Assembly (NCBI GenBank): GCA_963575745.1
Contig: CAUYUJ010011225.1
Span: 309,001-369,000 of the forward strand
Length of the DNA stretch: 60,000 nucleotides
Source of the DNA: Prorocentrum cordatum
Taxonomy: Eukaryota; Sar; Dinophyceae; Prorocentrales; Prorocentraceae
Direction of reading: 5' to 3'
A program made the position numbers and the translations under genes. Shown piece after piece: positions 9,443 through 19,910 of this stretch. Numbering within the stretch: position 1 is the first letter of the stretch; the number at the start of each line of letters is the position of its first letter. The notes under the pieces were generated by a model. It made no database searches. It saw only the letters and a program-made list of their open reading frames with translations, and was not told the DNA's origin.

Positions 9443-11330
9443 CCCAGGCCTCCGCCGCCCAGAGGATGTAGATCAACATGGCCAACGCGTCGTCGGTCAG
9501 GAGCGAGAATGCTCTGGGTGGCATGGCATCGGCACCAAGGCCAGTCTTCCAAGCGAAGGTCCTGGAGGCGGCCCTGATCTCGCCGATGGTCGGCACTGGC
9601 AAGGCGTCCTTCGGCATGGTGCGGAGAATGTCCGAAATTTCTCCTTCCATGTCATCCAGCTGCGTGATGGTGTGCTCGTTGATGATGGCACCATCCTGCA
9701 GGGCTGTGATGTCGCCGAAGTCCGTCATGACCGTGTCATTGTCGGGCTTCGGCGAGATCACGCCCCCCTTCCAGATGTCATTCCAGCTGTCCATCTGGCT
9801 GTCGGCCACGGCCTGCGGCAAGGCCGTGCGGATGCCGAACCTGTCCGCCTCGTTGTGTGCCCAGCCCCTCAGCTTCGTCATGCCGAAGAGGGGTGAAGCG
9901 CCCGTGATCATGGCGTCCTGAGCCCACTTGCGAAACTGATCCGTGCGCTTCCGAGCCGCCTGGAACTCCAACTTCTCAGCATGGGACTCGACAGTGGCCG
10001 CGTACGCTGTGAGCGAGGTGAGGCAGACGTGGAAGTCCTGCATGACCGCGTAGTGGATGAGACGCCAGGCCGCCTCAAACAGGAAAGCGCCCTCCTGCGA
10101 GTGGATGTCCTGCTGGTGGCCAGGACGAAGTGCACGCGTCAACCTCTGCCATCGAGCCGCTGGATCGAACTGGTGCGTGATGGAGCTGACGAGGTCCTGC
10201 AACGCCAGGGCCAAGTTCCTCATGTAGCGGGCCTCCGCTCCAGCGGCGGGCCGACCTGGTCGAAGTGGTGGGCCGCCAACTGGCCTCCAGACGTACGTGG
10301 GTCGCGCGGCCCTGCCACAGTAGCGCTCGGCGTCCTGCAGCTGGTAGATGTGGCAGAGGTCCTGATCCACGAAGGAGGTGAAGGTGGAGTACAGTGCGTC
10401 CAAGCGCTGCTGAGCGACTTGAGCGTCTTCTGGTAGTCCACGACGTGCATCCCCTTGAACGACCTCGATGTACGGCTTCTGTGCCGGTGGGCCAGGCAGC
10501 GGGCTGGCGCCCGCGAAGCGCGGCGGCTGCCGTGGGAACGGCCTCGGAGCACGAAGATGAAGCTGTAGATGGACCCGCGGCCGAGCCGCAAGATCAAGAA
10601 GTACTGGGTAGTGCGGTCGGGGCGTCCAGTCATCCATGACCCGAGGCGCCGTGCACACCTTCGCGAAGTCAGGCGAGGTGAGCCAGTAGTCGATGGTGCT
10701 GAGGTTGCCAGTGGTGGCAGCCCTGCACGCGCCAGTGGGAGGCGCAACCGCGATGGCGGGCAGCACCTGCATGAAGCCGAGGTCCTCGAGAAGGCGCGGC
10801 TCGGCATTCCAGTCGGCCGCAAAGATGTACGGGGCCGAGTAGTAGCGCAAGGCCTCGGCGATGCGCATCAGCTTCTGGTAGTTCGTGGTGAGGTAGTCGC
10901 TGGCACCGACAGACTCCAAGTAGGGGCAGCCCACGATGATGCCACCTGTCGGTCCTACGTGTACATGTACTGCCACAGCCCAAGAGCGGAGAATCTCAAA
11001 ACCGTCAATGACGCCCCCCGCGGGACTCAGTAGAGTAGTCTCCACATGCGACTTGACAACGATCCCAACTCCTGCACTCGGCAACGAAGATGCGAGCCTG
11101 CGACACGGGCTGATGAATGGCTGCCATCCATACCGCTGTGCCCAAGTTCGCGCGTGGTCCAGACGTTCACCGTCAAGGCGTAGCTCCTGGCAGGTAACCA
11201 CGACAGCGCCCCCCGCACCTTCAAGCAAAAACTGCTGGCACGTAGTCCAGCACGACCCATTGAAGGTGACCGCGCCTGTGGTGTTGCGCTTGGCTCCACG
11301 TCGACCTCGACGATTATCCGTTCTCCCATG
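9443..11330 (-). pseudogene. LINE AP-type endonuclease domain
   Basis: The frame begins near TGAVTFNGSCWTTCQQFLL. The catalytic residues of the endonuclease/exonuclease/phosphatase fold are visible in order: E in CQELRL, D and N in AADWNAEP, D in STIDYWLTS and H in PHYPVLL. These cut target DNA for target-primed reverse transcription. A linker of about 350 residues follows. The same frame continues to 9291, but past about 9442 the protein-like sequence moves to another frame, so the last 50 residues there are not real. Confidence 0.75.
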
Positions 11331-12189
11331 CTGCCGCCTCTGCTGTGGGGGGCACGTGCTGGAAGTTGCTGATGGCGCCCGCGCCAGCGGCGGCTGCTGG
11401 GGCAGCGGCGGCGGGCGCGACGCCAGCGGGCGCTGGTGCTGCTGTCGATGGGGCGCTGGCGCCTGCAGGCTGCCCGCCTGCGACGCGAAAAGCGGCGCCC
11501 TGGGCGAGTGCAGCAGCGCCCAGCCTGTTGATGTGGTCCGCCAGGGAGTCCAGGATGGAGCCGCCCACCACGTTGCGGCCCTGGCCCGCGGTGATGGAGT
11601 CCCGAGCGCCCTGCAGGATCTGCTGAAGGGAGGCGACCGCTGTGGCTGCCTCTGCCATGCCAGGCGCAAGGGGCGGTCCCAGCGCGAGCCTGGCCTGGGC
11701 GACCTCCGCATTGATGCCCACGATATGCTGCTGGGCCTTGGCCAGCTGGTCATTCGCGTCGTCGAGCTGACGCTTGAGGTCCTGCACGTCGGCCTCCAAG
11801 CGCTCGGTCTCCTGCTTGCAGTTGCTCTGCCTGGCGAGAGCAGAGCGGAGGATGTCCTCTGGGGCCATCTGGGCTCGCTCCTGCTGTTCCGCCCTGGCCA
11901 ACTCCTCGCGAGCCATGACCACGATGGGATTCTGGTCATCGTAGATGCGGCGGAGGCCTGACAGAGCCTTCCTGCACTTGGCCACCTCGGAGCCGCCTGG
12001 CTTGTCGACCGCCATGGCGTCCCCTGGGGCGGCGGATTCCTCACCAGCAGCAGCACGAGGAGGGCGAGAACCAGCACGAGCGCCGCTGGACCGCGGGCGG
12101 CTGCCACGGGCGCCCTTGTCCGCCGTGGGCCTGCCTTTGCGGTCGCGCCCGCGCGCCCAGCAGGTCTGCCTGCTGGCGAAGTTGTTGCC
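11314..12189 (-). pseudogene. LINE ORF1-like protein, coiled coil
   Basis: An ATG lies at 12013-12015 and the frame is open upstream of it through the basic segment GRDRKGRPTADK. The protein has a charged helical region around residues 20-110 (VMAREELARAEQQERAQM, then VQDLKRQLDDANDQLAKAQQ), typical of a coiled coil, followed by an alanine/proline-rich tail ending AAAWENG and a stop at 11314-11316. Trimeric coiled coils are common in LINE ORF1 proteins, so a nucleic-acid-binding structural role is inferred. Confidence 0.6.
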
Positions 12190-12432
12190 ACGTAGCCACG
12201 CACGGCCATGTGCCCTCTCGCCAGGGGGGCGGGGGTGGCGGCTCTCCAGTGCCGCTGCCGTCCATGTCGGCGAGCTCCCCTGCTTCGCCGTGGTGGCCAG
12301 CGAGCGTCCTCCTCGCCGCCTCGAGGCGGAGGAGGCTCCTGGCCCGCGAGCGCGCTCGCCGCGCGCGCCTGTGCCAGGCAGGGGACGGGTCGCGCAGCTG
12401 ACGCGGGCCCGTCCTGGTGGCTGCCGCCCCTC
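12190..12432 (-). pseudogene. LINE 5' coding segment, basic region to W-P-C
   Basis: The minus frame open from about 12432 reads through ARSLLRLEAARRTLAGHHGE and a poly-Pro stretch to EGTWPC. The continuation GNNFASRQTCW appears in another frame just downstream, which together resembles the W-x-C...G-N-x-N-F...C pattern of a small zinc-binding motif in LINE first ORFs (from memory). A one- or two-base shift between 12190 and 12200 separates them. The 5' end of the element is not defined. Confidence 0.45.
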
Positions 12433-12603
12433 GGCCTCACCCCTCAGGGGGGGACGAGGTGAGTTCGCAACCGAGGGCGGCGGCAGCAGGCTCCTTCCAG
12501 AAACCAGAGTGCACCAGCGCCCGCACGCCTCGGGCAGCTGGCGTCTGGGGCCGTATGGCTGCCCCCCCCGCGCGCCCCTGCGCGCGTAGGAGCCCCAAAC
12601 GGC

Positions 12604-12662
12604 GCCTGGAGGAGGAAGAGGAGGAAGAGGAGGAGGAGGAGGAGAAGGAGGAGAAGGAGGGG
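12604..12662 (+). repeat. (GAG/GAA)n microsatellite
   Basis: Interrupted GAG units. One frame reads SPKRRL then poly-Glu and could be part of an exon, but no acceptor or donor is convincing. The rest of 12441-13059 holds nothing recognisable. Confidence 0.8.
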
Positions 12663-13059
12663 GGTCCTGGGGGGGACCGCACGGTTTTCTGGCACTCAGG
12701 TCGTTCGCCGAGGGTATCTCTCGAGCGGCTGGGGCCTCAAAAGCCGTGCGGTGACGGAACGTGCGGCTGAGATCGTGAGGGGCCCCGAGATCAGCGCACG
12801 GGAGAGAAGCTTATGATGTTCCAATCTGCTTTAGTCTTGACCACGAGAAAGAATTTCGAGCACCCAAGAAAAACCGAAACTTGATAGTTGTCATGTGTCG
12901 GGCCCTGGGAGGCGATACTCGTTCGACACTGGTTCGGTACTTGTCTGGGTGGTCGGAACTCGTTTGGGGATGTGGTCCTTGAGTGCGATGGGAGCAACGT
13001 AAAGAGAGGCACACTTCTGCGGCTTTTCGTCCACCTGAGCGACGTATGAAACAAACATT

Positions 13060-13226
13060 GTGTCGTCTTCACCGGCGTTAGCGCGCAAGCTTCCCGTGAG
13101 GTTGCGCGGAGGCGCCTTCGCTTCCAATGTAACGTGCTTCGCTGGTGGCCCGCGGACGCCACCGCGTGAGGTCGCCGTATCTTCTCGCGCAAGACCCGCT
13201 TCTGATCGTCGCCCGCGCATCGCCGC
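13060..13226 (+). repeat. Dispersed repeat family I, copy 2
   Basis: Diverged copy of 965-1112: GCGCGCAAGCTTCCCGTGAG, TTCCAATGTAACGTGCTTCG, then CTCGCGCAAGACCCGCTTCT. It ends a few bases before a probable exon of gene A. Confidence 0.6.
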
Positions 13227-13232
13227 GGGGAG

Positions 13233-13376
13233 GCTGGCACCGGGGGCCTGGTGGCGGCGAGGCTGGAGTCCGCCCTGCAGCGGCAGCAGCAGCAGGCGGC
13301 TGGCTGCGGGGCGGGATGCTGCAGCGGCTGGGGGGGGGAGAGGAGGATCTACGGCATGAGCGCATGCGTCTGGGAG
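13233..13376 (+). CDS. Gene A, possible internal exon
   Basis: After CGCGGGGAG the frame reads AGTGGLVAARLESALQRQQQ and ends VWE before a GT donor (GGGAG|GTAAAAAAG), phase 0 at both ends, matching the next exon at 14754. A run of nine G inside (13330-13338) may hide a length change; a second frame is open after it (LGGGEEDLRHERMRLG). Glutamine-rich with a short helical part and no known domain. Confidence 0.37.
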
Positions 13377-13386
13377 GTAAAAAAGC

Positions 13387-13546
13387 GACACAACTTACCA
13401 AACCATCTCAGCCCAACCGAAGGTACCAGACCCCCCCCCACATTTCGGGTTTGGGGGTTTACGGGTTCCCCGGAAACGCCCCCACATTGGAAATTGGCAG
13501 GCCCAACGGCGATTTCGGGCTGGGTCGGGGTGGCTTGGTAGGCGGT
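13387..13546 (+). mobile_element. MITE family A, older copy
   Basis: Begins ACACAACTTACCAAACCATC and ends GGTGGCTTGGTAGGCGG, with internal sequence resembling the copies at 2950 and 48466 but heavily diverged. AAGCG at the left and AAGTG at the right may be a decayed 5-bp target duplication. It lies just inside the intron after the 13376 donor. Confidence 0.55.
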
Positions 13547-13799
13547 TCAAGTGGGACCCTCCCCAGGTCACCAGATTCGGCATGTTTTTCTGGCTGCTCA
13601 GGGGGAGGGTGGCATCAGGGTCTACTTCCGCGGTGAAGTGAACCGGACATGCTTTCGGAGGTCTGCGCGGATTTCCTGAATCGGTGCTGGCCCCCCCCCC
13701 CCTTGGCGCGCGAAGCGTGCCAGGGGCGTCGCCGTGGGCGTCACCAGGGGGGGTTCAGCGCCGACCGAAGCAATCCGCTCTGACCTCCGACAGCTTGTT

Positions 13800-13935
<136 letters not shown>

Positions 13936-13974
13936 ATGTGGAGGTCTCCGGAGAAGGCTGCTGCCCTGACCCTG

Positions 13975-14160
13975 ATAGGTGTGGTGTAAGCTATTCGGTG
14001 CAAGTCGTGTGGTTCGAGCTGTGGAGTGCAATCTATGTGGTGCGATGCACGTGGTGCACGCCATCTGTTGCCAGAGCGGTGCAGGCCATATGGTGTGTGT
14101 GCTACGTAGGGCAGGCTATGCGGCCTGGTGCGGAGTGTAAGCCATATGGTGTCGGCCAGA
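13975..14160 (+). repeat. Degenerate TGTGGTGCA minisatellite
   Basis: Repeated units such as CTATGTGGTGCGATGCACG and TATGGTGTGTGTGC at roughly 15-20 bp spacing. It looks like the reverse complement of the TGCACCACATAG repeat at 44940-45300. 14161-14750 holds a family H fragment near 14465-14560 and no gene. Confidence 0.55.
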
Positions 14161-14753
14161 CACTGATTGGTTCGGCATGTCTGCTGCCTCCTTCATCGTC
14201 TATCTCTCCCTCCCTCTTTCCTTTCTCTTTTCTCCTTTGGCCCCCGTCATCCTCTTTCCTCCTAGTCCCTTTCTCGCACCGCTTCCCCTTGGCAAGGAAA
14301 GGCGCGCCTGGGGGCGCCTCTTACCCGAGAAGGCGGGCGGAGGGCCAACGAAGGGGCTCGGGTCACCGGGGACGGAGGCCCTGCGAAGGCCAGAGAAGAC
14401 CTGGAGTGGACGGCACGCGTGCGCGCGGTCTCCACAGCACAGCATGAGGTGGCCCCGTCCCCTTCTTGACGGGTGGCATTTCGTCACGGACCCCTGTGGT
14501 CCCGGGGCCCAGTGGCAGTCCCCAGAGGCCGAAAACGAGGACCCCCCCCCCCGGATTGGAGCAATCAGCTGGTCAGATGTCTGTCTGCGAGGGGGGAGGT
14601 TCGGACGGGGCTAGGATGAGGATAACGCTCTCAGAGCGTTCCAGAGCGCTCTGAGGAGGCCGCGACGCCCGATCTGTCCTTCAGAGCCGCCAGATCTCAG
14701 AGATTCTCGATTCATCCTCACCCGATGTTGTCCTCGTCCTGGCTTCATCTCAG

Positions 14754-14852
14754 GAGTGCGCACCTGCCCGAGAGAAAGCCCCCGCGCCTGCCCGCCCGCA
14801 GAGGGGGCCTTTCCGGGAGGAGGAGGGACACCGGGTAGCGGCGGCGAGCGAG
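14754..14852 (+). CDS. Gene A, probable internal exon
   Basis: Good acceptor (TCCTGGCTTCATCTCAG) and donor (GAGCGAG|GTGAGAAGG), phase 0 on both sides, 33 codons beginning ECAPAREKAPAPARPQRG and ending GHRVAAASE. Proline/alanine-rich and charged, with no known domain. It joins by a canonical GT-AG intron of 117 bp to the terminal exon at 14970. All three gene A introns boundaries seen are GT-AG, unlike gene B. Confidence 0.52.
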
Positions 14853-14969
14853 GTGAGAAGGAGAAGGCCCCCCAAGCCCGAGGTTTTGACCTCGGCCCTC
14901 CTCGTCCTTTAGGGGGGGGGGGCAGCAGGAGGAGAGCCTCGTGCGCAGCCGTTTTTTTTTTGGCTCCAG

Positions 14970-15050
14970 GACTTCGTCCGTCGCCGAGGCTCAGCACAAC
15001 CGCTGCTGCGCCTCGAGCCGGGCGACCCGTCCCAGGGAGCCAAACAGTGA
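14970..15050 (+). CDS. Gene A, probable terminal exon
   Basis: A T-rich acceptor (TTTTTTTTTTGGCTCCAG) precedes DFVRRRGSAQPLLRLEPGDP, ending in SQGAKQ and a TGA at 15048-15050. Phase 0 joins the exon ending at 14852. The product is unknown; the visible part is about 107 residues over three exons, and the 5' exons are not found (the LINE lies upstream on the other strand). Confidence 0.5.
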   Translation, partial: DFVRRRGSAQPLLRLEPGDPSQGAKQ

Positions 15051-15099
15051 CAGAAACAGATGTAGCACCCGCAGTTGCGGATACGAGTGAGGGGGCGGG

Positions 15100-15440
15100 C
15101 GCGGGGTGGGTCGCGGGCGGGTCGCGGGCGGGTCGCGGGTGGGCTGCGGGTGTGTCGCGGATGGGTGGCGGGTGGGTCGCGGATGGGTCGCGGGTGGGTC
15201 GCAGACCGTGTCGCGGGCGGAACAAGGACAACAAACAGCAATCAGCAACAATCACAACAACAAAATCAACAACAGCAGCAATAACAACAACCATGGCAGT
15301 ACCAACAGCACCACCAACAATCACAAACACAACACCAACAACAGCAACACAACGCACAACAACAACAACAACAGCAACAACAAACAACGGAACAACAGCA
15401 ACACCAACAACACCACCAACAACAACACCAACAATGTCAC
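15100..15440 (+). repeat. GGGTCGCGGGT minisatellite followed by (AAC)n
   Basis: About twelve 10-11-bp units of GGGTCGCGGG(C/T) to 15226, then (AAC)n with CAC variants. The same pairing, in the same order, recurs at 46545-46770. Confidence 0.85.
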
Positions 15441-15663
15441 CACTACCACGAACAAGTGTTCGTTGTTGTATTCATTGTTTTGCCGATCGGCGCAGGCCCC
15501 CCAACACCCCCTTCCCCCCCCATGCAGTAGATCTTGGCTGTTGTTTGTCGCCTGTTTCGAACGGGTAGAGCCCCCAGAGGCCGCACTCTTACAAACAGTC
15601 GCATTAAGCAGAGACCCGGAGCCAGCCCCCCTTCCCCCTTTTTCCGCCCAATGTCGAAACGCC

Positions 15664-15860
15664 GAATAAAACAACGCTCACCAACAACACCAACGACAAC
15701 TTCAACAATACCAACGACAACACCACCACCAACAACAACAGCAACAACAACCGCAACAACAACAGCAGCAGCAACAACAACATTCCGCACCGCGGAATTC
15801 TACTTCAGCCACGCACCCAGGGACAGTGAATGACCGGTCGGCTCCCTTACTCTGACAGAT
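15664..15860 (+). repeat. Second (AAC)n tract with conserved tail
   Basis: AAC/ACC units to 15785, then a tail CAGCCACGCACCCAGGGACA followed by GTGAATGACCGGTCGGCTCC. The tail matches 46799-46857 after the other AAC tract, so repeat and unique tail form one dispersed composite. 15441-15663 holds no gene. Confidence 0.75.
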
Positions 15861-15894
15861 TCGGAGGTCCGCGAAGATCTCTCGGATCGGCTTG

Positions 15895-15963
15895 TCGTCG
15901 TCGTCGTCGTGGTGGTCGTCGTCGTCGTCTTCGTCGTTCGTCGTCGTCCGTCGTCGTTCGTTG
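15895..15963 (+). repeat. (CGT)n microsatellite
   Basis: CGTCGT units with TCG variants, similar to tracts at 49290-49375 and 50573-50615. Confidence 0.85.
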
Positions 15964-16087
15964 CTCGTCGGGGTGTTCCAGCGCGGGGGCTCCAGCGCCG
16001 ACCGAGGAATCCGCGCGGGGGCTGCGGGCAATACGTCTGTCCGTATCCACTGCAGCTTGGAGCGTCGGGCTCTTTTCCCCATGAAGC

Positions 16088-16171
16088 CCGAGGCGCACTG
16101 AATATGGATGAAAAGAACTGCCCCCCTATGGAGGATCGAGTTCTTTTCATCCATGATCCAGTGCGCCTCGG
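16088..16171 (+). repeat. Long hairpin-forming inverted repeat
   Basis: GAGGCGCACTG..ATGGATGAAAAGAACT at 16090-16119 is complementary to 16139-16169 with only a few mismatches or gaps, separated by a 19-base loop (GCCCCCCTATGGAGGATCG). The right arm and following sequence (to 16232, GGCGCCCC..GACGCACAG) resemble 42380-42462. Probably a foldback mobile fragment. Confidence 0.8.
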
Positions 16172-16304
16172 CCTCATGTGGCGCCCCCTCCGAGAAAGCC
16201 TAAGACGCACAGTATGTGGATATTAATCTTGCCAGCAGGGACCTTCGAGTGTTTCACTCTGTGTCCCTCAGTAGTTCTGGGTCCCCAGAATGCCGGTACC
16301 TCCT

Positions 16305-16628
16305 GCCCCTCCCCCGGACTACAGGTACCACCCCCCGGACTACAGGCCCCCCCCCCCGACTGCAGGTACCCCCCCCGGACTACAAATACTGCCTCAGGAT
16401 TATAGTCCTGTGGGGGTACTTGTAGTCTGGGGGAGGGTTGGCGTGCGTTGGCGTGCGTGCGTTGGCGCGTGAACACACGCCCCCCCCCCCAAGACTCCCC
16501 CCCGAACTACAGGTACCTTTCCCCCGGACTACAGGCACCCCTCCCCCGGAATACAGGTACCCCCCCCCCGCCAGACTGCAGGTACCCCTCCCCCCCGGAC
16601 TACGGGTAAATTCCCTGGACTACGGGCA
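16305..16628 (+). repeat. CCCCCGGACTACAGGTACC minisatellite
   Basis: Diverged 19-25-bp units of poly-C followed by GGACTACAGGTACC in two groups (16305-16400 and 16490-16628), with a GTTGGCGTGC stretch between. Poly-C length varies from unit to unit. Confidence 0.85.
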
Positions 16629-16667
16629 CCCCCAGAACTCTTGAGGGACACAGAGCAGGTTTACGCC

Positions 16668-16696
16668 ATTCTGTTTGTCTCCCTACACGTCCCCAG
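16668..16696 (+). promoter_or_regulatory. Putative trans-splice acceptor of gene B
   Basis: A pyrimidine-rich tract (TTCTGTTTGTCTCCC, then TACACGTCCCCAG) ends in AG nine bases before the ATG at 16706. Dinoflagellate mRNAs normally receive a 22-nt spliced leader at such an AG. The leader itself is not encoded here. Confidence 0.45.
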
Positions 16697-16705
16697 CGAG
16701 CCAGC

Positions 16706-16818
16706 ATGAGCTCCAGCCGGGAGGGCGCCGCCGTGGCTGCCCCCGGCGGCCCCGGCGAGGCGGGCCCAGGCGGCGCCAAGGGCGGGACGCCGCGGCCCTC
16801 CGGAAGAGCAGACGCCAG
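16706..16818 (+). CDS. Gene B exon 1 (start codon), CCCH zinc-finger protein
   Basis: ATG follows the putative trans-splice acceptor. The frame reads MSSSREGAAVAAPGGPGEAG: low-complexity Gly/Ala/Pro, likely disordered. The proposed 3' edge is GACGCCAG|CACGGG, phase 2; the next exon begins CAGGGG after GCCGCCAG and completes the serine codon. The donor would be CA, which is non-canonical, and the choice rests on the GCCAGCA repeat at both ends plus phase. Intron 1 is 3,092 bp and carries the 99-bp satellite. Confidence 0.48.
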
Positions 16819-17519
16819 CACGGGCACGGCGACGACGACCACGACCACGACCACGACCCTGACCCTGACCCCGACGGCCACGACGATACGCCAGCCTGCC
16901 GCGTTCCCGGATCTCGGCGGCGAGCGCGGCAAAGAGGGGAAGTGTGGGAGTTTTTTCCGGGTGCGAAACCAGGGCAGGTTTTCGGGCGTCTTCGTCGGTT
17001 CCAGGAGGTTTTTCCGGCCCCGCCCTCTCGGCCAAGGCCCCGCCGCCGCCGATCTCTCGCCCGCTCCGCCGCCCTGACCGTACCTCGACTTTTGGGAGCC
17101 AGCACTCCCCCCCGCTGCGCGCCTCTGCTCTCCCCCTGCCTTGGCCTCGCTCGCCCGCTCGCCTCGCCGCCCTTCCGTTCGGGGTTGTTTCCAACGACTG
17201 AACCGCGCCGAGGGTTTTCGTTTCCCGGGGGTGCCCGGATCATCCGGAGCGGCCGCCGGAGACCCGATTTGTGGCACAAAAACGAAGCGGCGAGGCGTTC
17301 CGGATTGCCATATAGGCCCATCAAAGAATGGTCTCAGAATTTCTGGCGGTTTACGGGAAAGGTTCTCAGAGCATTTCTGGCTGTGGCCGTTTGGTTTGAA
17401 TCCATCGTCTTCACGTTTCAGGAGCATTGTTTTCATTCGTGTGCCATGCTCTTGTTTAAGAGAAACATCTCGTCTGTAGAAATACCGGGACAGTCTGTCC
17501 CTGCCAAGCTGTTGCTTTC

Positions 17520-17702
17520 CCAGATCACTGGGTTACCCGATTTTACCGGTCGCGATCGGTAGCGAACGATCGGCGTTCCAAATCGGTCGCGACGGACCGC
17601 GACCAATTCCAAGTCCGGTCGCGACCGATTTTGAAGGACATCGGTTGCGACCGATAATGGAATGTCATGGTCGCGACTAGAATAGTCCAGCATCCTGTGA
17701 TC
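17520..17702 (-). mobile_element. MITE-like family C (GGTCGCGACC), copy 1
   Basis: Dense 10-bp palindromes GGTCGCGACC and half-sites GGTAGCGACCGA. Edges resemble CCAGATCACTGGGTTAC at the left and CATCCTGTGATCAGGG at the right, a decayed form of the GATCATTGGATAC terminal repeat. The flank 17703-17780 (CCAAATCCAGCGCCC..) recurs at 33355-33430. Confidence 0.7.
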
Positions 17703-17835
17703 AGGGCCGCAGGCATCCAAATCCAGCGCCCGACACAGACATCCAACATGGAGGTGTTCGTAGCTTTCTGCCTCGCTGGTGCCAGCAGCGGGCCAGATGG
17801 CCGTCAATATACAGCCGAGCATCTGACAAAGAAAC

Positions 17836-17895
17836 TTCCTCCCGATCAGATGGGCCAGCCTCTCTTAACCAACTTGCCGGAAAGCTGGCTCAGTA
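17836..17895 (+). repeat. Dispersed repeat family P, copy 1
   Basis: CAAAGAAACTTCCTCCCGAT and CAACTTGCCGGAAAGCTGGC align with 26500-26575. In both, one frame reads AEHL.KK....Q......TNL.ESW, so an ancestral coding piece is possible. Weaker relatives lie at 32375, 33195 and 48385. Confidence 0.5.
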
Positions 17896-17950
17896 TCTCG
17901 AGCACGGTCGCCTTCCAACGCTGAACAAAATAGGCATTGGCCAATGCTTG

Positions 17951-19690
17951 TTCCCAACCATCCTCTGGCGTTGGGTCCTCGTTTTGAAGAGACGGTCCCC
18001 GCGTTCGTTTCCTCTTCTCCCCCTCTTCCCCCTCCTCCTCTCCACCGCCCGCATAAGTCCCCCGCGCCCATTTCGGCACATCCCTCACACGTTTCGTGGC
18101 CCCATAAAAAGCTCCACCGACGCCCCCAGCGGGACCGTCCGCATGCGTCCCCCACGCCCAATTTGGCATTTGCACCCACCCAGTGCAGCGCTTCGTGACC
18201 CCATAGGGAGCTCCACCGAAGCCCCCAGTGGTACCGCCCACATGCGCCCCCCACATCGAATTTGCAGCGTTCACCCACCCAGCACAACGCTTCGTGGCCC
18301 AATAGGAAGCCCCACCGAAGCCCCCAGTGGGACCGCCCGCATGCGTCCCCCACACCCAACTTGGCATTGTCACCCACCCAGCACAGCGTTTCGTGGCCCC
18401 AAAGGGAACTCCACCGAAGCCTCCAGTGGGACCGCCCGCATGCGTCCCCCACACTCAATTTGGCATTTTTACACACCCAGTACAGCGTCTCGTGGCCCCA
18501 TAGGGAGCTCCACCGAAGCCCCTAGTGGGACCTCCCGCATGCGCCCCCCACGCCCAATTAGGCATTTCCACCCACCCAGTACAGCGCTCCGTGACCCCAT
18601 AGGGAGCTCCGCCGAAACCCCCCGTGGTACCGCCCACATGCGCCCCCCACATCCAACTTGGCATTTCCACCCACCCAGCACAGCGCTTCGTGGCCCCATA
18701 GGGAACTCCACCGAAGCCCGTGGGACCGCCCGCATGCGCCCCCCACGCCCAATTTGGCATTGTCACCCACCCAGTACAACGCTTCGTGGCCCCATAGGGA
18801 GCTCAACCGAAGCCCCCAGTGGGACCGCCCGCATGCGTCCCTCACGCCCAATTTGGCATTTGCACCCACCCAGTGCAGCGCTTCGTGACCCCATAAGGAG
18901 CTCCACCGAAGTCCCAGTGGTACCGCCCACATGCGCCCCCCACATCGAATTTGCCGCGTTCACCCACCCAGCACAGCGCTTCGTGGCCCCATAGGGAGCC
19001 CTACCGAAGCGCCCAGTGGGACCGCCCGCATGCGTCCCCCACACCCAACTTGGTCACCCACTCAGCACATCGCTCCGTGGCCCCATAGGGAGCTCCACCG
19101 AAGCCCCCAATGGGACCGCCCGCATGCGTCCACCATGCCCAATTTGGCATTTTCATTAACCCAGTACAGCGCGTCGTGGCCCCATAGGGAGCTCCACCGA
19201 AGCCCCCAGTGGGACCGCCAGCATGCGTCCCCCACAGGTAGCTCCACCGAAGCCCCCAGTGGGACCGCCCGCATGCGCCCCCCACGCCCAATTTGGCATT
19301 TTCACTCACCCAATACAGCGCTTTGTAACCCCATAGGGAGCTCCACCGAAGCCCCAGTGGTACCGCCCGCATGCGTTCCCCACACTCAATAGGCATTTTC
19401 ACCCACCCTTTACGACGCTTCGCGGCCCCATGGGGAGCTCCACCGAAGCCCCCAATGTGACCGCCCGCATCCGTCCCACACGCCAAATGTAGTATTTTCA
19501 CCCACCCAATGCAGCGCTTCGTGGCCTCATAGGGAGCTTCGCCGACGGCCCCAGTGCTACCGCCCGCATGCGTTCCCCCTCCCCCGCCCAGCGCAGCGCT
19601 TCGTGGCCCCATAGGGAGCTTCACCGAAGAAGATATTCACAATTGCGGTACCCACAACTTCATATGGTCGGGTCCTTCGCCTGGATAATT
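17951..19690 (-). repeat. 99-bp satellite with conserved flanks
   Basis: About 16 units with a period of 99 bp (33 codons), marked by CCCCATAGGGAGCTCCACCG. The minus frame repeats GGFGGAPYGATKRCAGWV with HAGGPTG; the plus frame also stays open for long stretches. Several units have 1-2 base indels that break either frame, and one unit near 19230 is half length. The flanks at 17951-17991 and 19641-19685 match those of the 90-bp array at 46941-47715. It lies in intron 1 of gene B. Confidence 0.9.
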
Positions 19691-19779
19691 TTAAGACATG
19701 TCCTTGGAAGCTGGCCCCGTGTTATATCAACTGATCAGTTTCTTGATTCCATTTTCGGCTGCAAACGACTCTGGATGCA

Positions 19780-19860
19780 CAGCCGGTCCTCGGGAAGGGG
19801 TCGGGTCTTCCTGGGACCCCGAATCTAGAAATCAAGACGTCGGGTCTCTGGGCCTCCCCG
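19780..19860 (-). repeat. Dispersed repeat family H fragment
   Basis: GGGAAGGGGTCGGGTCTTCC then AAGACGTCGGGTCTCTGGG match the minus-oriented H copies at 33405 and 43425. Confidence 0.45.
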
Positions 19861-19910
19861 CACCGCCGTGTGCCCTCCCCCGCCGCGCTGGGCTCGCCGG
19901 GCGCCGCCAG

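Larger units (their letters stand above)
7215..12440 (-). mobile_element. LINE retrotransposon, degenerate, 3'-truncated
   Basis: On the minus strand the order is: basic N-terminal segment with a W-P-C motif, coiled-coil ORF1-like protein, AP-type endonuclease, reverse transcriptase, RNase H. The coding sequence changes frame at three places (about 12195, 11320 and 9442). The 3' end stops inside RNase H exactly at a unit of the GGCCGTCTTGG repeat; there is no poly-A or 3' UTR. Known families with this order are LINEs with a C-terminal RNase H. It lies antisense to flanking plus-strand exons, perhaps in an intron of gene A. Probably inactive. Confidence 0.9.

Noticed and set aside
17846-19624. 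Long ORFs on both strands in the 99-bp satellite as a repeat-protein gene
   Set aside because: Several units have 1-2 base indels that break both strands' frames; the possibility of an ancestral coding unit is kept as a finding only.
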